Shown here piece by piece: positions 52,515 through 61,797 of a stretch of 64,000 bases of DNA. Made by a program: the position numbers and the translations under genes. How positions within the stretch are numbered: position 1 is the stretch's first letter; every line of letters begins with the position of its first letter. Below the pieces are notes generated by a model. It saw only the letters and a program-made list of their open reading frames with translations. It was not told the origin of the DNA and ran no database searches. This stretch comes from Marinobacter nanhaiticus D15-8W (GTDB lineage Bacteria; Pseudomonadota; Gammaproteobacteria; Pseudomonadales; Oleiphilaceae). Location: NCBI RefSeq assembly GCF_036511935.1, contig NZ_AP028878.1, positions 4,030,001 through 4,094,000 of the forward strand, read 5' to 3'.

Positions 52515-53995
52515 CGCTCACCCTCCCTGTCAACCAGCGCTTGGCGCACTACGCCGGCATCGCTGAAATCAAAACGCTCGCCACGAATTTCCTGGTACGT
52601 TTCATGACCCTTGCCCGCCACCAGGACCACGTCCCCCGGTGCCGCTTCGAAAACAGCCTGACGAATAGCGGCTTCACGGTCGTGGACGACTTGGGCGACC
52701 TCCGGCCGGGAAAAACCGGTCATGATCTGATCGACAATAGCGCCCGGTTCCTCGCTCCGCGGATTGTCATCGGTAACCACAACCCGATCGGCAAGCTTCT
52801 CCGCAATGGTGGCCATCTCGGGACGCTTTCCCGAATCCCGGTCGCCGCCGCAGCCAAAGACACACCAAAGCCGCCCTTCGACATGAGGTTTCAGCGCTTC
52901 CAGGGCATTACTCAGTGCGTCCGGGGTGTGGGCATAATCCACCACGACGCTCACACCGGAGGCCCCTGCGAATCGTTCCAGACGCCCCGGGGGCGGTATA
53001 AGCCGACGGGCTCCAGCCTGGACGTCATCGATCGACACCCCCAACTGCAGCGCGGCAGCCATGGCCGCCAGCAGGTTGCTGATGTTGAAGCTGCCCATCA
53101 GCGGGGCAGAAACGTCAATCAGCCCCCACTTACCGTCGAACTGGGCATCGAACCCGTCGGCGTGGGTACGCAGGCTCTTCAACCAGAGTTCTGTCTGCGG
53201 CTCATGAAGGCTGTAGCGGATGCGGTCGCACTCGCCCTCCAGTTGGTCATAGAGCTGACGGCCGAACGGATCATCGAAGTTGATAACCGCAAATTCCAGC
53301 CCATCACGGCGGAACAATAACTTCTTAGCCTCGCCATAGGCATCCATGGTGCCGTGGTAGTCCAGGTGGTCCCGGGTAAGATTGGTGAAAATCGCGCCGC
53401 GGATAGAGATGTCATCGACCCGCCCCTGATCCAGGGCATGGGAGGACACTTCCATCGCCACGGCCTTACCTCCGGAAACCCGGATTCGACGCAGCGCACG
53501 GTTGATCCGCACCACATCCGGCGTGGTGTGCGTCGACGCCGTCATCTGGCCACCGACGCCGTAACCAAGCGTACCGATGACGCCGCAGGTATGGCCGGCG
53601 AACGACAGCAACTGGCTCAGGTAATGGGTAACGGACGTCTTGCCGTTCGTACCTGTCACGCCAATCACGTCCATTTCGCTGGACGGCGAGCGGTAAAAAC
53701 GGTCGGCAATCACACCCAGCTTTCGCTTGAGTTCGGGTACGCTGACGATCAGGGCGCCATGCTGCTCGTAGCATCCCTGGGCCTCAACGGTTTCCAGCAG
53801 GATGACCACCGCTCCCGCGGCAATAGCGTCTTCGATGTAGTGGTCTGCAGATGTACGTGCCCCGCTGACAGCCACGAAAACATCGCCCGGCTTGACCTCA
53901 CGGCTATCGGTGGTCAAACCATGGAGAGCAACGTCGAATACGGAAGGCACATCGACGATATTGTTCAGCAATACGCTCAGGGATGACATACACAT
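52511..53995 (-). CDS. murE: UDP-MurNAc-dipeptide--meso-diaminopimelate ligase
   Basis: Adds meso-diaminopimelate to UDP-MurNAc-L-Ala-D-Glu. The ATP loop VIGVTGTNGKTSVTHYL and the DNPRSEEP motif, which in DAP-adding enzymes recognises meso-DAP, are present. 494 residues. The start is at 53995, 3 bases after ftsI; an ATG two codons inside is possible. Confidence 0.98.
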   Translation of the reverse strand: MCMSSLSVLLNNIVDVPSVFDVALHGLTTDSREVKPGDVFVAVSGARTSADHYIEDAIAAGAVVILLETVEAQGCYEQHGALIVSVPELKRKLGVIADRFYRSPSSEMDVIGVTGTNGKTSVTHYLSQLLSFAGHTCGVIGTLGYGVGGQMTASTHTTPDVVRINRALRRIRVSGGKAVAMEVSSHALDQGRVDDISIRGAIFTNLTRDHLDYHGTMDAYGEAKKLLFRRDGLEFAVINFDDPFGRQLYDQLEGECDRIRYSLHEPQTELWLKSLRTHADGFDAQFDGKWGLIDVSAPLMGSFNISNLLAAMAAALQLGVSIDDVQAGARRLIPPPGRLERFAGASGVSVVVDYAHTPDALSNALEALKPHVEGRLWCVFGCGGDRDSGKRPEMATIAEKLADRVVVTDDNPRSEEPGAIVDQIMTGFSRPEVAQVVHDREAAIRQAVFEAAPGDVVLVAGKGHETYQEIRGERFDFSDAGVVRQALVDREGER

Positions 53996-53998
53996 GGC

Positions 53999-55744
53999 TT
54001 ACCCCCTCCCCCCAGAAGCGTGGTCGGGCTTGGAAGCCAGTTCACCGTCCGTACCAAGCTCGGGGCGGACATTAAGCAAACGGAGCGCGTCGCCCATCAC
54101 CCGGGCAAACACCGGGGCTGCGACTTCGCCTCCATAGTATTCTCCACCCTGCGGGGCATCCACGGCTACCACGCAGACGATGCGGGGGTTATCGACGGGC
54201 GCCATGCCGGCAAACAGGGCCTTGTACTTGCTATCCTCATAACCACTGGCACCTACCAGGTGCACGGTACCGGTCTTGCCTCCAGCTTCGTAGATACCAA
54301 CCTGCGCCCGCTTGCCCGTGCCTTCCTCGATTACCGCCTTGAGCATCTGGCGCACTTCAGCCGTTACCTGCTCGGACAAGATACGCTCGCCCTGAGGCGG
54401 CTCGGACCGCTTCATCAGGCTCAACGGGTAACGGACGCCGCCATTGGCCAGCACCATATAGGCTTGGGCCAGTTGCAAGGCGTTAACGCTCAGACCATAG
54501 CCGTAGGACAGTGCCGCGACCTCGACCGGACGCCAGCGTGGGTTTGCCGGAAGCACGCCCACCGCCTCACCGGGAAAGCCGATACCCGTAGCCTGCCCCA
54601 GACCGACCCGAAAGAACATGTCCCGAACCATATCGCCGCCCAGTTCGGCGGCAACCTTCGCCATGCCGACGTTGCTGGACTTGGAAATGATGCCGCTCAG
54701 GTTCAGGATCTTATGATTACTGGTGTCGCGAATCGTGTAACGTCCAAAACGCAGAAAACCGGGCGACGTATCGACCCGGGTTTCTGGCGTGAACTTCCCC
54801 GATTCCAGCGCCGCCGCTGCTGTGATCGGTTTTATTGTGGACCCGGGTTCGAAAAGGTCCGTTATCGCCTTGTTCCTCAGATTGCCGGGGTCGAGCTGAC
54901 TCCGATCGTTGGGGTTGTACGAGCCCTGATTCACCATGGCCAATACTTCGCCCGTATCCACGTCCAGCATGACCATGGTGCCGCCTTTGGCATTGTGGGC
55001 GCGGACGACCGCCTTCAGTTCCCGATAGGCCAGGTATTGCAGGCGAAGATCGAGGCTGAGCGATACATCCTGCCCCGGTCGCGCGTCCTTCACGAGACTA
55101 AGATCCTTGATAACGTGGCCGCGGCGGTCTTTAAGAACGCGCTTGCTGCCGCGCTCGCCACTCAGCCAGTCGTTATAAGCCAGCTCAATGCCTTCCTGAC
55201 CTCGTTCATCGATATTCGTAAAGCCCACGACATGGGCAGTAACCTCGCCCGCGGGGTAGTAGCGACGATATTCGCGACGACTGTAAATACCGGGGATATC
55301 CAGATCCATCACCTGACGGGCCAGGTCTGGCTGGATTTTGCGGCTGACATAGATGAATTCGCGGCCTGCGTAGCGCTCCAGGCGAGCCCGCAAGCCGCCC
55401 TCGCTGATACCCAGCATGCGGGTCAACGGCGCAATTCGCGGGTCGCTGGGGTCCATCTCGCTGGGATTCGCCCAGATGGTCTCTACGGGCGTACTGATCG
55501 CCAGGGGCTCGCCGTGACGGTCGGTGATCATACCCCGATGGGCGTCGACGGTTTCGGTACGGACAGTACGCACGTCGCCCTGTTTGCGCAGGAAATCCTG
55601 GTCGACCACGTGCAGGTCCACCAGACGCCAGGCCAATACCACCATAACAGCGAGGAAAAGGCCGAGCACGGACGCATGGCGCCAAGCTGAAAGCAACGCC
55701 TTCAGTCTTTCGAACATGCTGGATGCCGACTTCTGCTCGGGCAT
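53999..55744 (-). CDS. ftsI: Penicillin-binding protein 3 (FtsI), septal transpeptidase
   Basis: Class B PBP that cross-links septal peptidoglycan with FtsW. It has one N-terminal membrane helix (about 22-42), a pedestal domain, and the transpeptidase motifs STIK (Ser near 301, GSTIKPITAA), SSN (SKSSNVGM) and KTG (GGKTGTVHLV). 581 residues. It is separated from ftsL by 104 bases, the widest gap between mraZ and murC. Confidence 0.98.
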   Translation of the reverse strand: MPEQKSASSMFERLKALLSAWRHASVLGLFLAVMVVLAWRLVDLHVVDQDFLRKQGDVRTVRTETVDAHRGMITDRHGEPLAISTPVETIWANPSEMDPSDPRIAPLTRMLGISEGGLRARLERYAGREFIYVSRKIQPDLARQVMDLDIPGIYSRREYRRYYPAGEVTAHVVGFTNIDERGQEGIELAYNDWLSGERGSKRVLKDRRGHVIKDLSLVKDARPGQDVSLSLDLRLQYLAYRELKAVVRAHNAKGGTMVMLDVDTGEVLAMVNQGSYNPNDRSQLDPGNLRNKAITDLFEPGSTIKPITAAAALESGKFTPETRVDTSPGFLRFGRYTIRDTSNHKILNLSGIISKSSNVGMAKVAAELGGDMVRDMFFRVGLGQATGIGFPGEAVGVLPANPRWRPVEVAALSYGYGLSVNALQLAQAYMVLANGGVRYPLSLMKRSEPPQGERILSEQVTAEVRQMLKAVIEEGTGKRAQVGIYEAGGKTGTVHLVGASGYEDSKYKALFAGMAPVDNPRIVCVVAVDAPQGGEYYGGEVAAPVFARVMGDALRLLNVRPELGTDGELASKPDHASGGRG

Positions 55745-55848
55745 AATCAGACCCTTTCCCTCACAACTTCACCTTGGATTCACGTTCAACGTAAGTTCGC
55801 GCGCCAAATAAGCGCCTGCTTTAAAATGAATTGTTATCTACAGTCGTT

Positions 55849-56244
55849 TTACGGTGTCGCCGGCACCAGTACGATGTCCTGCCGGCCAGGAACGATCATG
55901 TCCAGGTTCTGCGACGCGCGACTCTCCACGCGGCTATGTGCGCTCAACGCGCTCTGTTCCAGCAGCAGTTGGCTCCACTCGCGCTGGTAGGCGTCGCGCT
56001 GCCCTTGCAACTGAGCCAGGTCGTTGAAGAGCACTCGGTTGAGGTGGGCGCTGTACACGACCCCAACCGAGGACATGACCAACAGGCTCGCCAGACCCGC
56101 GGAGATAAGCACATGGCGTTGCCAGAGCCCTGCAAATATGCGGCGTGACAACCTTAGCGCGGTGTTGACGCCTGCTTTCATCGTTTCCGGGTGCAATTTC
56201 TTCCGCGTCTGCACCGCCGGACGTTCGATCGTGACTGCCGCCAT
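55849..56244 (-). CDS. ftsL: Cell division protein FtsL
   Basis: Small bitopic divisome protein of the FtsQBL complex, 131 residues. A basic cytoplasmic N-terminus, one membrane helix (HVLISAGLASLLVMSSVGVV) and a periplasmic coiled-coil with heptad leucines (FNDLAQLQGQRDAYQREW) are visible. It starts 2 bases after rsmH. Confidence 0.95.
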   Translation of the reverse strand: MAAVTIERPAVQTRKKLHPETMKAGVNTALRLSRRIFAGLWQRHVLISAGLASLLVMSSVGVVYSAHLNRVLFNDLAQLQGQRDAYQREWSQLLLEQSALSAHSRVESRASQNLDMIVPGRQDIVLVPATP

Positions 56245-56246
56245 CT

Positions 56247-57206
56247 TTAAACCCCACTCGTCCTCGACCGACGCTCCAGAATGCGCATCACCGCACTGCG
56301 AGCGCGCACGTTATCGGTCACTTCATCCGTTTCTGCCTTGATCGCCTTGCCGATCAGGCGAAAGTCCGACTCGGCCTGATCCGCCGTTACCGGCAACCCC
56401 CTGGGCAACTGTGGGCCCCGCGCCAAGTCCCGCATAAATCGCTTAACCATCCTGTCTTCCAGCGAATGGAAGCTGATCACCACCAGGCGGCCGCCGGGTT
56501 CCAGCAGATGCGCCGCCAACTTAAGCCCGGCCTCCAGGTCATCCAACTCCCGGTTGATGAACATCCTCACGGCCTGGAAGGTCCGTGTCGCCGGGTGTTT
56601 GTGCTTTTCTTTCCTGGGCACTGCTGCCGACACCAACTCCGCCAGTTCGCGGGTGGTAGCCAGAGGCTCTTCGACACGACGTTCGACAACAGCACGTGCG
56701 ATGCGTCGAGAGAAGCGCTCCTCGCCGTACCGCCAGATCACGTCTGCAATATCCTTTTCCTTGGCCGTATTCAGCCATTCGGCCGCACTGGGGGCCTGTT
56801 GCGGGTTCATCCGCATGTCCAACGGGCCATTACGCATAAAACTAAAGCCGCGCGTCGCGTCATCGAGCTGGGGGGAGGACACACCCAGATCCATCAACAT
56901 GCCGCTGATACCGCCCCAGCCCGCGTCCGCGACGAACCGATCCAGTTCGGCAAAAGAACCGTGACAGATATGGAAGCGCCGATCTTCTGAGGCCAACTGC
57001 TCGCCAACGGAAATAGCTTCCGGATCCTTATCGATACCGATAAGTTCGCCGTGCTCGCCCAAGCGCGCCAATACCTGACGACTGTGACCACCACGCCCGA
57101 AAGTGCCGTCGACGTAGCGTCCCGATGCATCGGCCACCATCGCTTCGACAGCTTCCTCAAGGAGCACCGACAGATGCGCCGGCTTACTCCCTTTTTGCGC
57201 CGTCAT
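56247..57206 (-). CDS. rsmH: 16S rRNA (cytosine-1402-N4)-methyltransferase RsmH
   Basis: Methylates C1402 N4 of 16S rRNA in the decoding centre; the 2'-O of the same base is modified by RsmI, encoded at 58460-59332. Signatures [32 protein letters not shown] and [16 protein letters not shown] are present. 319 residues. It overlaps mraZ by 4 bases. Confidence 0.97.
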   Translation of the reverse strand: MTAQKGSKPAHLSVLLEEAVEAMVADASGRYVDGTFGRGGHSRQVLARLGEHGELIGIDKDPEAISVGEQLASEDRRFHICHGSFAELDRFVADAGWGGISGMLMDLGVSSPQLDDATRGFSFMRNGPLDMRMNPQQAPSAAEWLNTAKEKDIADVIWRYGEERFSRRIARAVVERRVEEPLATTRELAELVSAAVPRKEKHKHPATRTFQAVRMFINRELDDLEAGLKLAAHLLEPGGRLVVISFHSLEDRMVKRFMRDLARGPQLPRGLPVTADQAESDFRLIGKAIKAETDEVTDNVRARSAVMRILERRSRTSGV

Positions 57207-57664
57207 AGGGACAGAGACTCCATTTCCGGCGGAATTTCGGTGTCGTCATCGGATTCGTCGATCCATGCGAACCAGCGCTCTTCGTCCCAGAGCTCCAGCT
57301 TCCTGCCCTGACCGACCAACATCAGCTTCTTTTCCAGCCGCGCATGACGGCGCAGCGTGGGCGGAATAAGAATACGGCCCGCCGAATCCAACTCCATCGG
57401 CGCCGCATTACCCAGCACCAGCCGCTGCAGGCGCCGCACAGCCTTGCTCCTGTTAGGCAGGTTTTCGATTTTCGGCCTAAGGGCTTCCCACTCGGGCTCC
57501 GGATAGACCAACAGGCAACGTTCCTCGTCGGCGTTGTCGGCATTGGCCGTCAGCACGATGCGGCCGCCGCAAGCCTCGGTGAGGTCCTCGCGAACGCGGG
57601 CCGGGATCGCTATGCGTCCCTTCGCATCCATGTTGATGGCATGACTGCCGAGAAAGTTGCTCAT
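57203..57664 (-). CDS. mraZ: Transcriptional regulator MraZ
   Basis: AbrB/SpoVT-like DNA-binding protein, first gene of the dcw operon and its autoregulator in E. coli. Two repeated DXXXR-type units are visible: [15 protein letters not shown] and [17 protein letters not shown]. 153 residues. It lies 67 bases after a phased repeat array that fits its known binding site. Confidence 0.96.
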   Translation of the reverse strand: MSNFLGSHAINMDAKGRIAIPARVREDLTEACGGRIVLTANADNADEERCLLVYPEPEWEALRPKIENLPNRSKAVRRLQRLVLGNAAPMELDSAGRILIPPTLRRHARLEKKLMLVGQGRKLELWDEERWFAWIDESDDDTEIPPEMESLSL

Positions 57665-57730
57665 ATCTATCGCTGGCCAGCGGCCCGTCTTACGGCGTGT
57701 TGCCGATTAACCCGGATTGGGAGGTGGCGA

Positions 57731-57790
57731 TTTTCCCACTCTCAACCCCCGAAAACCACAAAAAACCACATCTTTCCACTTTTTCCCACT
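57731..57790 (-). promoter_or_regulatory. mraZ: Phased TGG repeat array, likely MraZ operator
   Basis: Six consecutive 10-base units on the minus strand, five of the form TGG(G/A/T)NNNNNN (for example TGGGAAAAAG, TGGAAAGATG, TGGTTTTTTG), with one weaker unit (GGGTTGAGAG). E. coli MraZ binds TGGG-type direct repeats spaced 10 bases apart, so the spacing matches. The array starts within 10 bases of the predicted transcription start, suitable for autorepression. Confidence 0.75.
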
Positions 57791-57797
57791 CCTGCAC

Positions 57798-57826
57798 ACT
57801 ATAGAAACACGCAAAATACAATGCAA
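57798..57826 (-). promoter_or_regulatory. Promoter of the mraZ-dcw operon
   Basis: On the minus strand TTGCAT (57826-57821) and TATAGT (57803-57798) are separated by exactly 17 bases, a good sigma-70 match. Transcription would start about 57791, at the edge of the MraZ repeat array. Confidence 0.7.
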
Positions 57827-58048
57827 GCGCCGCCAAAGGCGCCTGGCTTGTAAAAACTTTCAGCGATGACAAGGAGTTAGAGGAGATAAAACAACAGAAG
57901 CCAAAAGACTTGACAAATAACCTTCGAAAAATCAATCAGCTGAGACGGTTTTTATACAAAAAACCTTAGAAATAAGAATTTTTAGCTATAACGAAACCCA
58001 GTAGCGGGCTACTCGGATCACACAGAGGGGTATAAAGGAAGGAAAAAA
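57827..58048. other. AT-rich gap between the dcw promoter and rnpB
   Basis: 222 bases without a supported gene; noticeably richer in A and T than the surroundings. A short minus-strand frame across 57690-57935 has no start context and crosses the promoter, so it is not called. A plus-strand TTGACA near 57909 has no matching -10. Confidence 0.4.
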
Positions 58049-58403
58049 GAGCTCGCCTGTAAGCCGGGTTCTGTCGAGAGCAGTCATTCATCTAGGACCT
58101 GCGTCACCACAGGCCTCAAGCAACCTACCCGAGTCCAGCGCGGGCCACGCCATCGGACTCCTATTTGGTCTTGCTCCAGGTGGGGTTTACCATCGCCGTG
58201 AACTGTTGCCAGTCACGCGGTGCGCTCTTACCGCACCTTTTCAACCTTACCGGCACCCGAAGGTGCTTAGGCGGTTTCCTTTCTGCTGCACTTTCCGTCG
58301 GCTCACGCCGCCCAGGCATTACCTGGCACCTTGCCCTATGGAGCCCGGACTTTCCTCCCCTCCAGGTCACAAGAACCTAGAGCGGCGACTGCCCGGCGAG
58401 CTC
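58049..58403 (-). ncRNA. rnpB: RNase P RNA (class A)
   Basis: Catalytic RNA of RNase P, which matures tRNA 5' ends. About 355 bases. The ends pair (GAGCTCGCCGGGCAGTCGCC at the 5' end with GGCTTACAGGCGAGCTC at the 3' end, P1), and the conserved 5' GGCAGTCGCCGCTCTAGG core and a U-run after the 3' end (minus strand) are visible. A promoter with 17-base spacing places +1 at 58403-58404. Its place between rsmI and mraZ matches Pseudomonas. Confidence 0.92.
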
Positions 58404-58410
58404 ACGCGAG

Positions 58411-58439
58411 AAGATACGCTGGCACCCGGCGTGGCGCAA
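58411..58439 (-). promoter_or_regulatory. Promoter of rnpB
   Basis: TTGCGC (58439-58434) and TATCTT (58416-58411) on the minus strand, 17 bases apart. The -10 lies 7 bases before the predicted rnpB 5' end. Confidence 0.65.
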
Positions 58440-58459
58440 GGAAAAGGTGGTCGGGAGGT

Positions 58460-59332
58460 TTACCTATCGCTGTTTGACTTAAGCGCCAGCGCGCGCTGAT
58501 AGAGCTCGTTACGGGAAAGACCGGTCACTTCTGAGGCCATCTTCGCAGAGACCTTGACCGGCAGCTCGGCCAATAGAACTTCGAGCAAACGGTCTGCATC
58601 CACTACGGCGGCCTCGTCGGTCTCCGCCTGGGCACCGGCAACCATCACGACATACTCGCCCCGCTCGGCGTAATCGTCGGTCCCCAACAACACCTCCACC
58701 TCTGAGGCAGTGCCGCTGTAAAAGGTTTCGAAGGTTTTGGTAAGCTCACGTGCCAGGACGACCTCACGGTCACCACCCATGACTGCCGAGATTTCAGCCA
58801 TCGTCTCACGGACGCGGTGCGGCGCTTCATAAAATACCAAGGTACGGGTTTCTTTCTTGAGAGCGGCCAGGGCATCGGCCCGGGCTTTTCTCTTGGTGGG
58901 CAGAAAGCCCTCAAAGGTGAACCGGTGTGTCGGCAATCCGGCAGCGCTCAGCGCGGTGATGATGGCCGAGGGCCCTGGCACGGGCGTTACTCTCAACCCT
59001 TCAGCCCGGGCAGCCCGGACTAGAACAAACCCCGGGTCGGAGATCAGCGGCGTTCCTGCATCGGACACCAGCGCAATCGATTCGCCACTCTTGAGGCGGT
59101 CGATGACCTGGCCGCAACGCTCGCGCTCGTTATGTTCATGCAGCGCCAGCAACGGCTTCTGGATACCAAGGGCCTGAAGCAGGCGCTGACTGTGCCGGGT
59201 ATCCTCGGCAGCAATGCAATCCACCCCGCCCAGGACATCTGCCGCTCGCTGGCTGATGTCTCCCAGGTTGCCAATCGGCGTAGCTACGATATAGAGCACA
59301 CCAGATTCAGTGGCGGCGCCGGGTAAGGACAT
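58460..59332 (-). CDS. rsmI: 16S rRNA (cytidine-1402-2'-O)-methyltransferase RsmI
   Basis: SAM-dependent tetrapyrrole-methylase-fold enzyme for the ribose methyl of C1402. Signatures are VATPIGNLGDISQRA, AEDTRHSQRLL, VSDAGTPLISDPGF and PGPSAIITALSAAGLP. The ATG at 59332 gives 290 residues. It is divergent from lpoA and upstream of rnpB on the same strand. Confidence 0.96.
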   Translation of the reverse strand: MSLPGAATESGVLYIVATPIGNLGDISQRAADVLGGVDCIAAEDTRHSQRLLQALGIQKPLLALHEHNERERCGQVIDRLKSGESIALVSDAGTPLISDPGFVLVRAARAEGLRVTPVPGPSAIITALSAAGLPTHRFTFEGFLPTKRKARADALAALKKETRTLVFYEAPHRVRETMAEISAVMGGDREVVLARELTKTFETFYSGTASEVEVLLGTDDYAERGEYVVMVAGAQAETDEAAVVDADRLLEVLLAELPVKVSAKMASEVTGLSRNELYQRALALKSNSDR

Positions 59333-59529
59333 GGGATCGCTCCAGTTGTCGGGCAAGCAATAACACAATGACAGCTACGTCATGAGAAATCGTGGGCGAA
59401 CTGGTAAACTCGCCTCTTGTCGATTCCAGGCATGATGCCCATGTTCCGGAGAGGCCACAAGCGGGAACATCCCCGCAACCTGCGAAACACCAACAGGCCC
59501 CGTACATTCGCCTTAAATGTGAGCATTGC

Positions 59530-61404
59530 ATGACGATAAGAGCTTTATTTCGCACTCGCCCTGCGTTTTTTCTGGTCTTTCTTATATTGATGGCCGGCTG
59601 TACTCCCATGGGCATCCAACCGGATCAGGCGGATACGCCGGAAGGGGCCCTGGCCATCGCCGAATCAGCGGGCTACTCCGATACCGCCCTGAGAGGCCTT
59701 CTCAGCACGGCTTCCCGCTACCAAAACGCCGATCGACATCGCGATGCACGAACCATCCTGCAAAACGATGCGCTGAAACAGAATGCAGCGGGCGATACGC
59801 TTCACCAATACCGTCTACTCGCCATGGCCAGCATTGTTGCGCTGGACGACCGGAATTGGGCCGCATCCTTTATCAAAGACCTCCCCCTCGATCAATTTTC
59901 CAACTATCCGCAGGATAGACAAGCACGCGCCATCGACCTGCAGGTGGAAACCTTCGAACTGGCGGGTGATCATCTCTCGGCGGCACAAACCCTGATCGCA
60001 TCCGCACCGCAAGACGGCGACGTTACAGTCTCGGAAAACGATAGGATCTGGCAACTTCTCAAACGAACCCCGACCACCAGGCTGAACCAGGCGGCGTCGA
60101 CCGCGATCGGCTACGAACAGCAAGGCTGGCTCGAACTCGCCCTCTCCCTGCGTCAGCCCGGACTCAGCCTGGATTCCCAGGGCACGGCGGTCCGCGCATG
60201 GCAGCGCAACTGGCAGGATCACCCCGCGGCCAACCCGCTGCCCAGCGAATTGCGACTAATCGTCACGCTATCCGAAGAACGCCCGGAGCACGTTGCCTTG
60301 GCACTGCCTCTGAGCGGACCGCTGGCAGATGTCGGCCGGGCTATTCGCGATGGCTATTTCGCGGCCTATTACAGCGACGAAAACCGCGGCGGCGAAGAGA
60401 AGCTTCGCGTCGATGTCTACGATACTCATAACCAGGACTTTCCCGCTCTCTACCGGGAAATCATCCAGACGTCCCCCGACCTCATCGTAGGCCCCTTGGA
60501 GAAGAAGGCACTCAACGCCATTGCGGACCAGGCGCCCCTGGATACGCCGTTATTGGCGCTGAACTATCTGGATGACGCCAGCAAGACACCCGCACAACTC
60601 TACCAGTACGGCCTGTCAGCGGAGGACGAGGCTCGCCAGATCGCCGAACGACTGGTGGCGGATGACCGCCCCCAGGCCGTGGCACTCATCCCATGGGGCG
60701 ACTGGGGCGATCGGGTCGAGCGGGCGTTGATCACGCGCATGAACGACATCGGCGGCAAGATCCTCAATGTAGTGCGCTATGATCGCGAAGAAAACCTACG
60801 CAAAACCGTTGCCACATTGTTCGACATTGACGCCAGCCGACAGCGCGCCATTACCGTAGAGGAAACCATTGGCTTGAACGTGGAGTTTGAGCCTCGCCGT
60901 CGACAGGACATCGACGCAATCGTACTGATCGCTTCACCTACGATAGGTCGCCAGTTCAATCCCCTGTTCGCCTTTTACTTTGGCGGCAACCTGCCAGTGT
61001 ATGCCCCATCGACCATCTATACAGGCACCCAGGACCCTTCGCGCGACAGCGACCTCGAGAATGTACGCTTCACCGACATTCCCTGGATACTGAACCCCGA
61101 GTTACCGGCTCGGCAGCGCGCCAGCGCCGCACTCCCTGAGGCCACCCAGCGCTACGGTCGCTTGTTCGCCATGGGAATGGACGCTTACGCTCTGTCCTCC
61201 AAACTTCAACTGCTATCACAAGTGCGTGGCAGCGATATCGAAGGCCTCACCGGCACGCTTACCATGACCCCCGCCGGCGTGGTGAGCCGCGATCAGCAGT
61301 GGGCTATTTTCCAACAGGGCAAGCCCATGAAGCTGGAACCGGCCGTGACCCCGGAAGAGACACCCAGGAACGAAGACAGCGGAACACTGACACCCATCGA
61401 GTAA
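59530..61404 (+). CDS. lpoA: Penicillin-binding protein activator LpoA (outer-membrane lipoprotein)
   Basis: Outer-membrane lipoprotein of the YraM/LpoA family that stimulates PBP1a. Signal peptide with lipobox LMAGC puts the lipidated Cys at residue 24; the N-terminal half is helical TPR-like, and the C-terminal half is a periplasmic-binding-protein type I fold (HVALALPLSGPLADVGRAIR). 624 residues from the ATG at 59530; the frame upstream to 59392 is not needed. First gene of lpoA-yraN-diaA. Confidence 0.92.
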   Translation: MTIRALFRTRPAFFLVFLILMAGCTPMGIQPDQADTPEGALAIAESAGYSDTALRGLLSTASRYQNADRHRDARTILQNDALKQNAAGDTLHQYRLLAMASIVALDDRNWAASFIKDLPLDQFSNYPQDRQARAIDLQVETFELAGDHLSAAQTLIASAPQDGDVTVSENDRIWQLLKRTPTTRLNQAASTAIGYEQQGWLELALSLRQPGLSLDSQGTAVRAWQRNWQDHPAANPLPSELRLIVTLSEERPEHVALALPLSGPLADVGRAIRDGYFAAYYSDENRGGEEKLRVDVYDTHNQDFPALYREIIQTSPDLIVGPLEKKALNAIADQAPLDTPLLALNYLDDASKTPAQLYQYGLSAEDEARQIAERLVADDRPQAVALIPWGDWGDRVERALITRMNDIGGKILNVVRYDREENLRKTVATLFDIDASRQRAITVEETIGLNVEFEPRRRQDIDAIVLIASPTIGRQFNPLFAFYFGGNLPVYAPSTIYTGTQDPSRDSDLENVRFTDIPWILNPELPARQRASAALPEATQRYGRLFAMGMDAYALSSKLQLLSQVRGSDIEGLTGTLTMTPAGVVSRDQQWAIFQQGKPMKLEPAVTPEETPRNEDSGTLTPIE

Positions 61405-61416
61405 CGGAAGCGAACC

Positions 61417-61797
61417 ATGGCCGAAGCCAGGGAAGGCAGGCGCAAGCAGGGAGATGAAGCCGAAGAAGCGGCTGCACGCTACCTAAGCGCCAAGGGACTG
61501 CGAATCGTGCAGAGAAATTTCTACTGTCGAGGCGGCGAGATCGATATTGTCGCTTGGGACGGGGATACATTGGTCTTTATCGAAGTTCGGTATCGCGGCT
61601 CAGGCAGCCTGGAAAACCCGATGGAATCGGTAACAGCACGCAAACAACAGCGCCTGATCCACGCCGCCGCCAACTATCTGCAGCGGCAACGCCACTGGCA
61701 GGCTCCTTGCCGTTTCGATGTAATCGCCATAACGCCTGGGAGATTCCGACGTTATCGCGCACAATGGATTAAAAATGCATTCGATGCCTCAACATGA
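61417..61797 (+). CDS. YraN family (UPF0102) endonuclease-like protein
   Basis: 126 residues with a restriction-endonuclease-like fold motif: GLRIVQRNFYCRGGEIDIVAWDGDTLVFIEV, including the E-x-D-x-V and E-V catalytic-type residues. Its cellular role is not established. It is 12 bases after lpoA and overlaps diaA by 4 bases. Confidence 0.92.
   Translation: MAEAREGRRKQGDEAEEAAARYLSAKGLRIVQRNFYCRGGEIDIVAWDGDTLVFIEVRYRGSGSLENPMESVTARKQQRLIHAAANYLQRQRHWQAPCRFDVIAITPGRFRRYRAQWIKNAFDAST

Noticed and set aside
54020..55690. 556-residue plus-strand open frame
   Set aside because: It is antisense to ftsI, whose motifs and context are certain. Long antisense frames are common here because of high GC at third positions.
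57731..57790. Short tandem array considered as a CRISPR-like or minisatellite repeat
   Set aside because: Units are only 10 bases, contiguous and degenerate, and the position just upstream of mraZ explains them as an operator.
57909..57914. Plus-strand TTGACA
   Set aside because: No acceptable -10 hexamer at 16-18 bases and no gene downstream; rnpB lies on the other strand.
57690..57935. 81-residue minus-strand frame
   Set aside because: It covers the dcw promoter and the MraZ repeat array and has no start context.
58161..58380. Short frames on both strands
   Set aside because: They lie inside the RNase P RNA gene.
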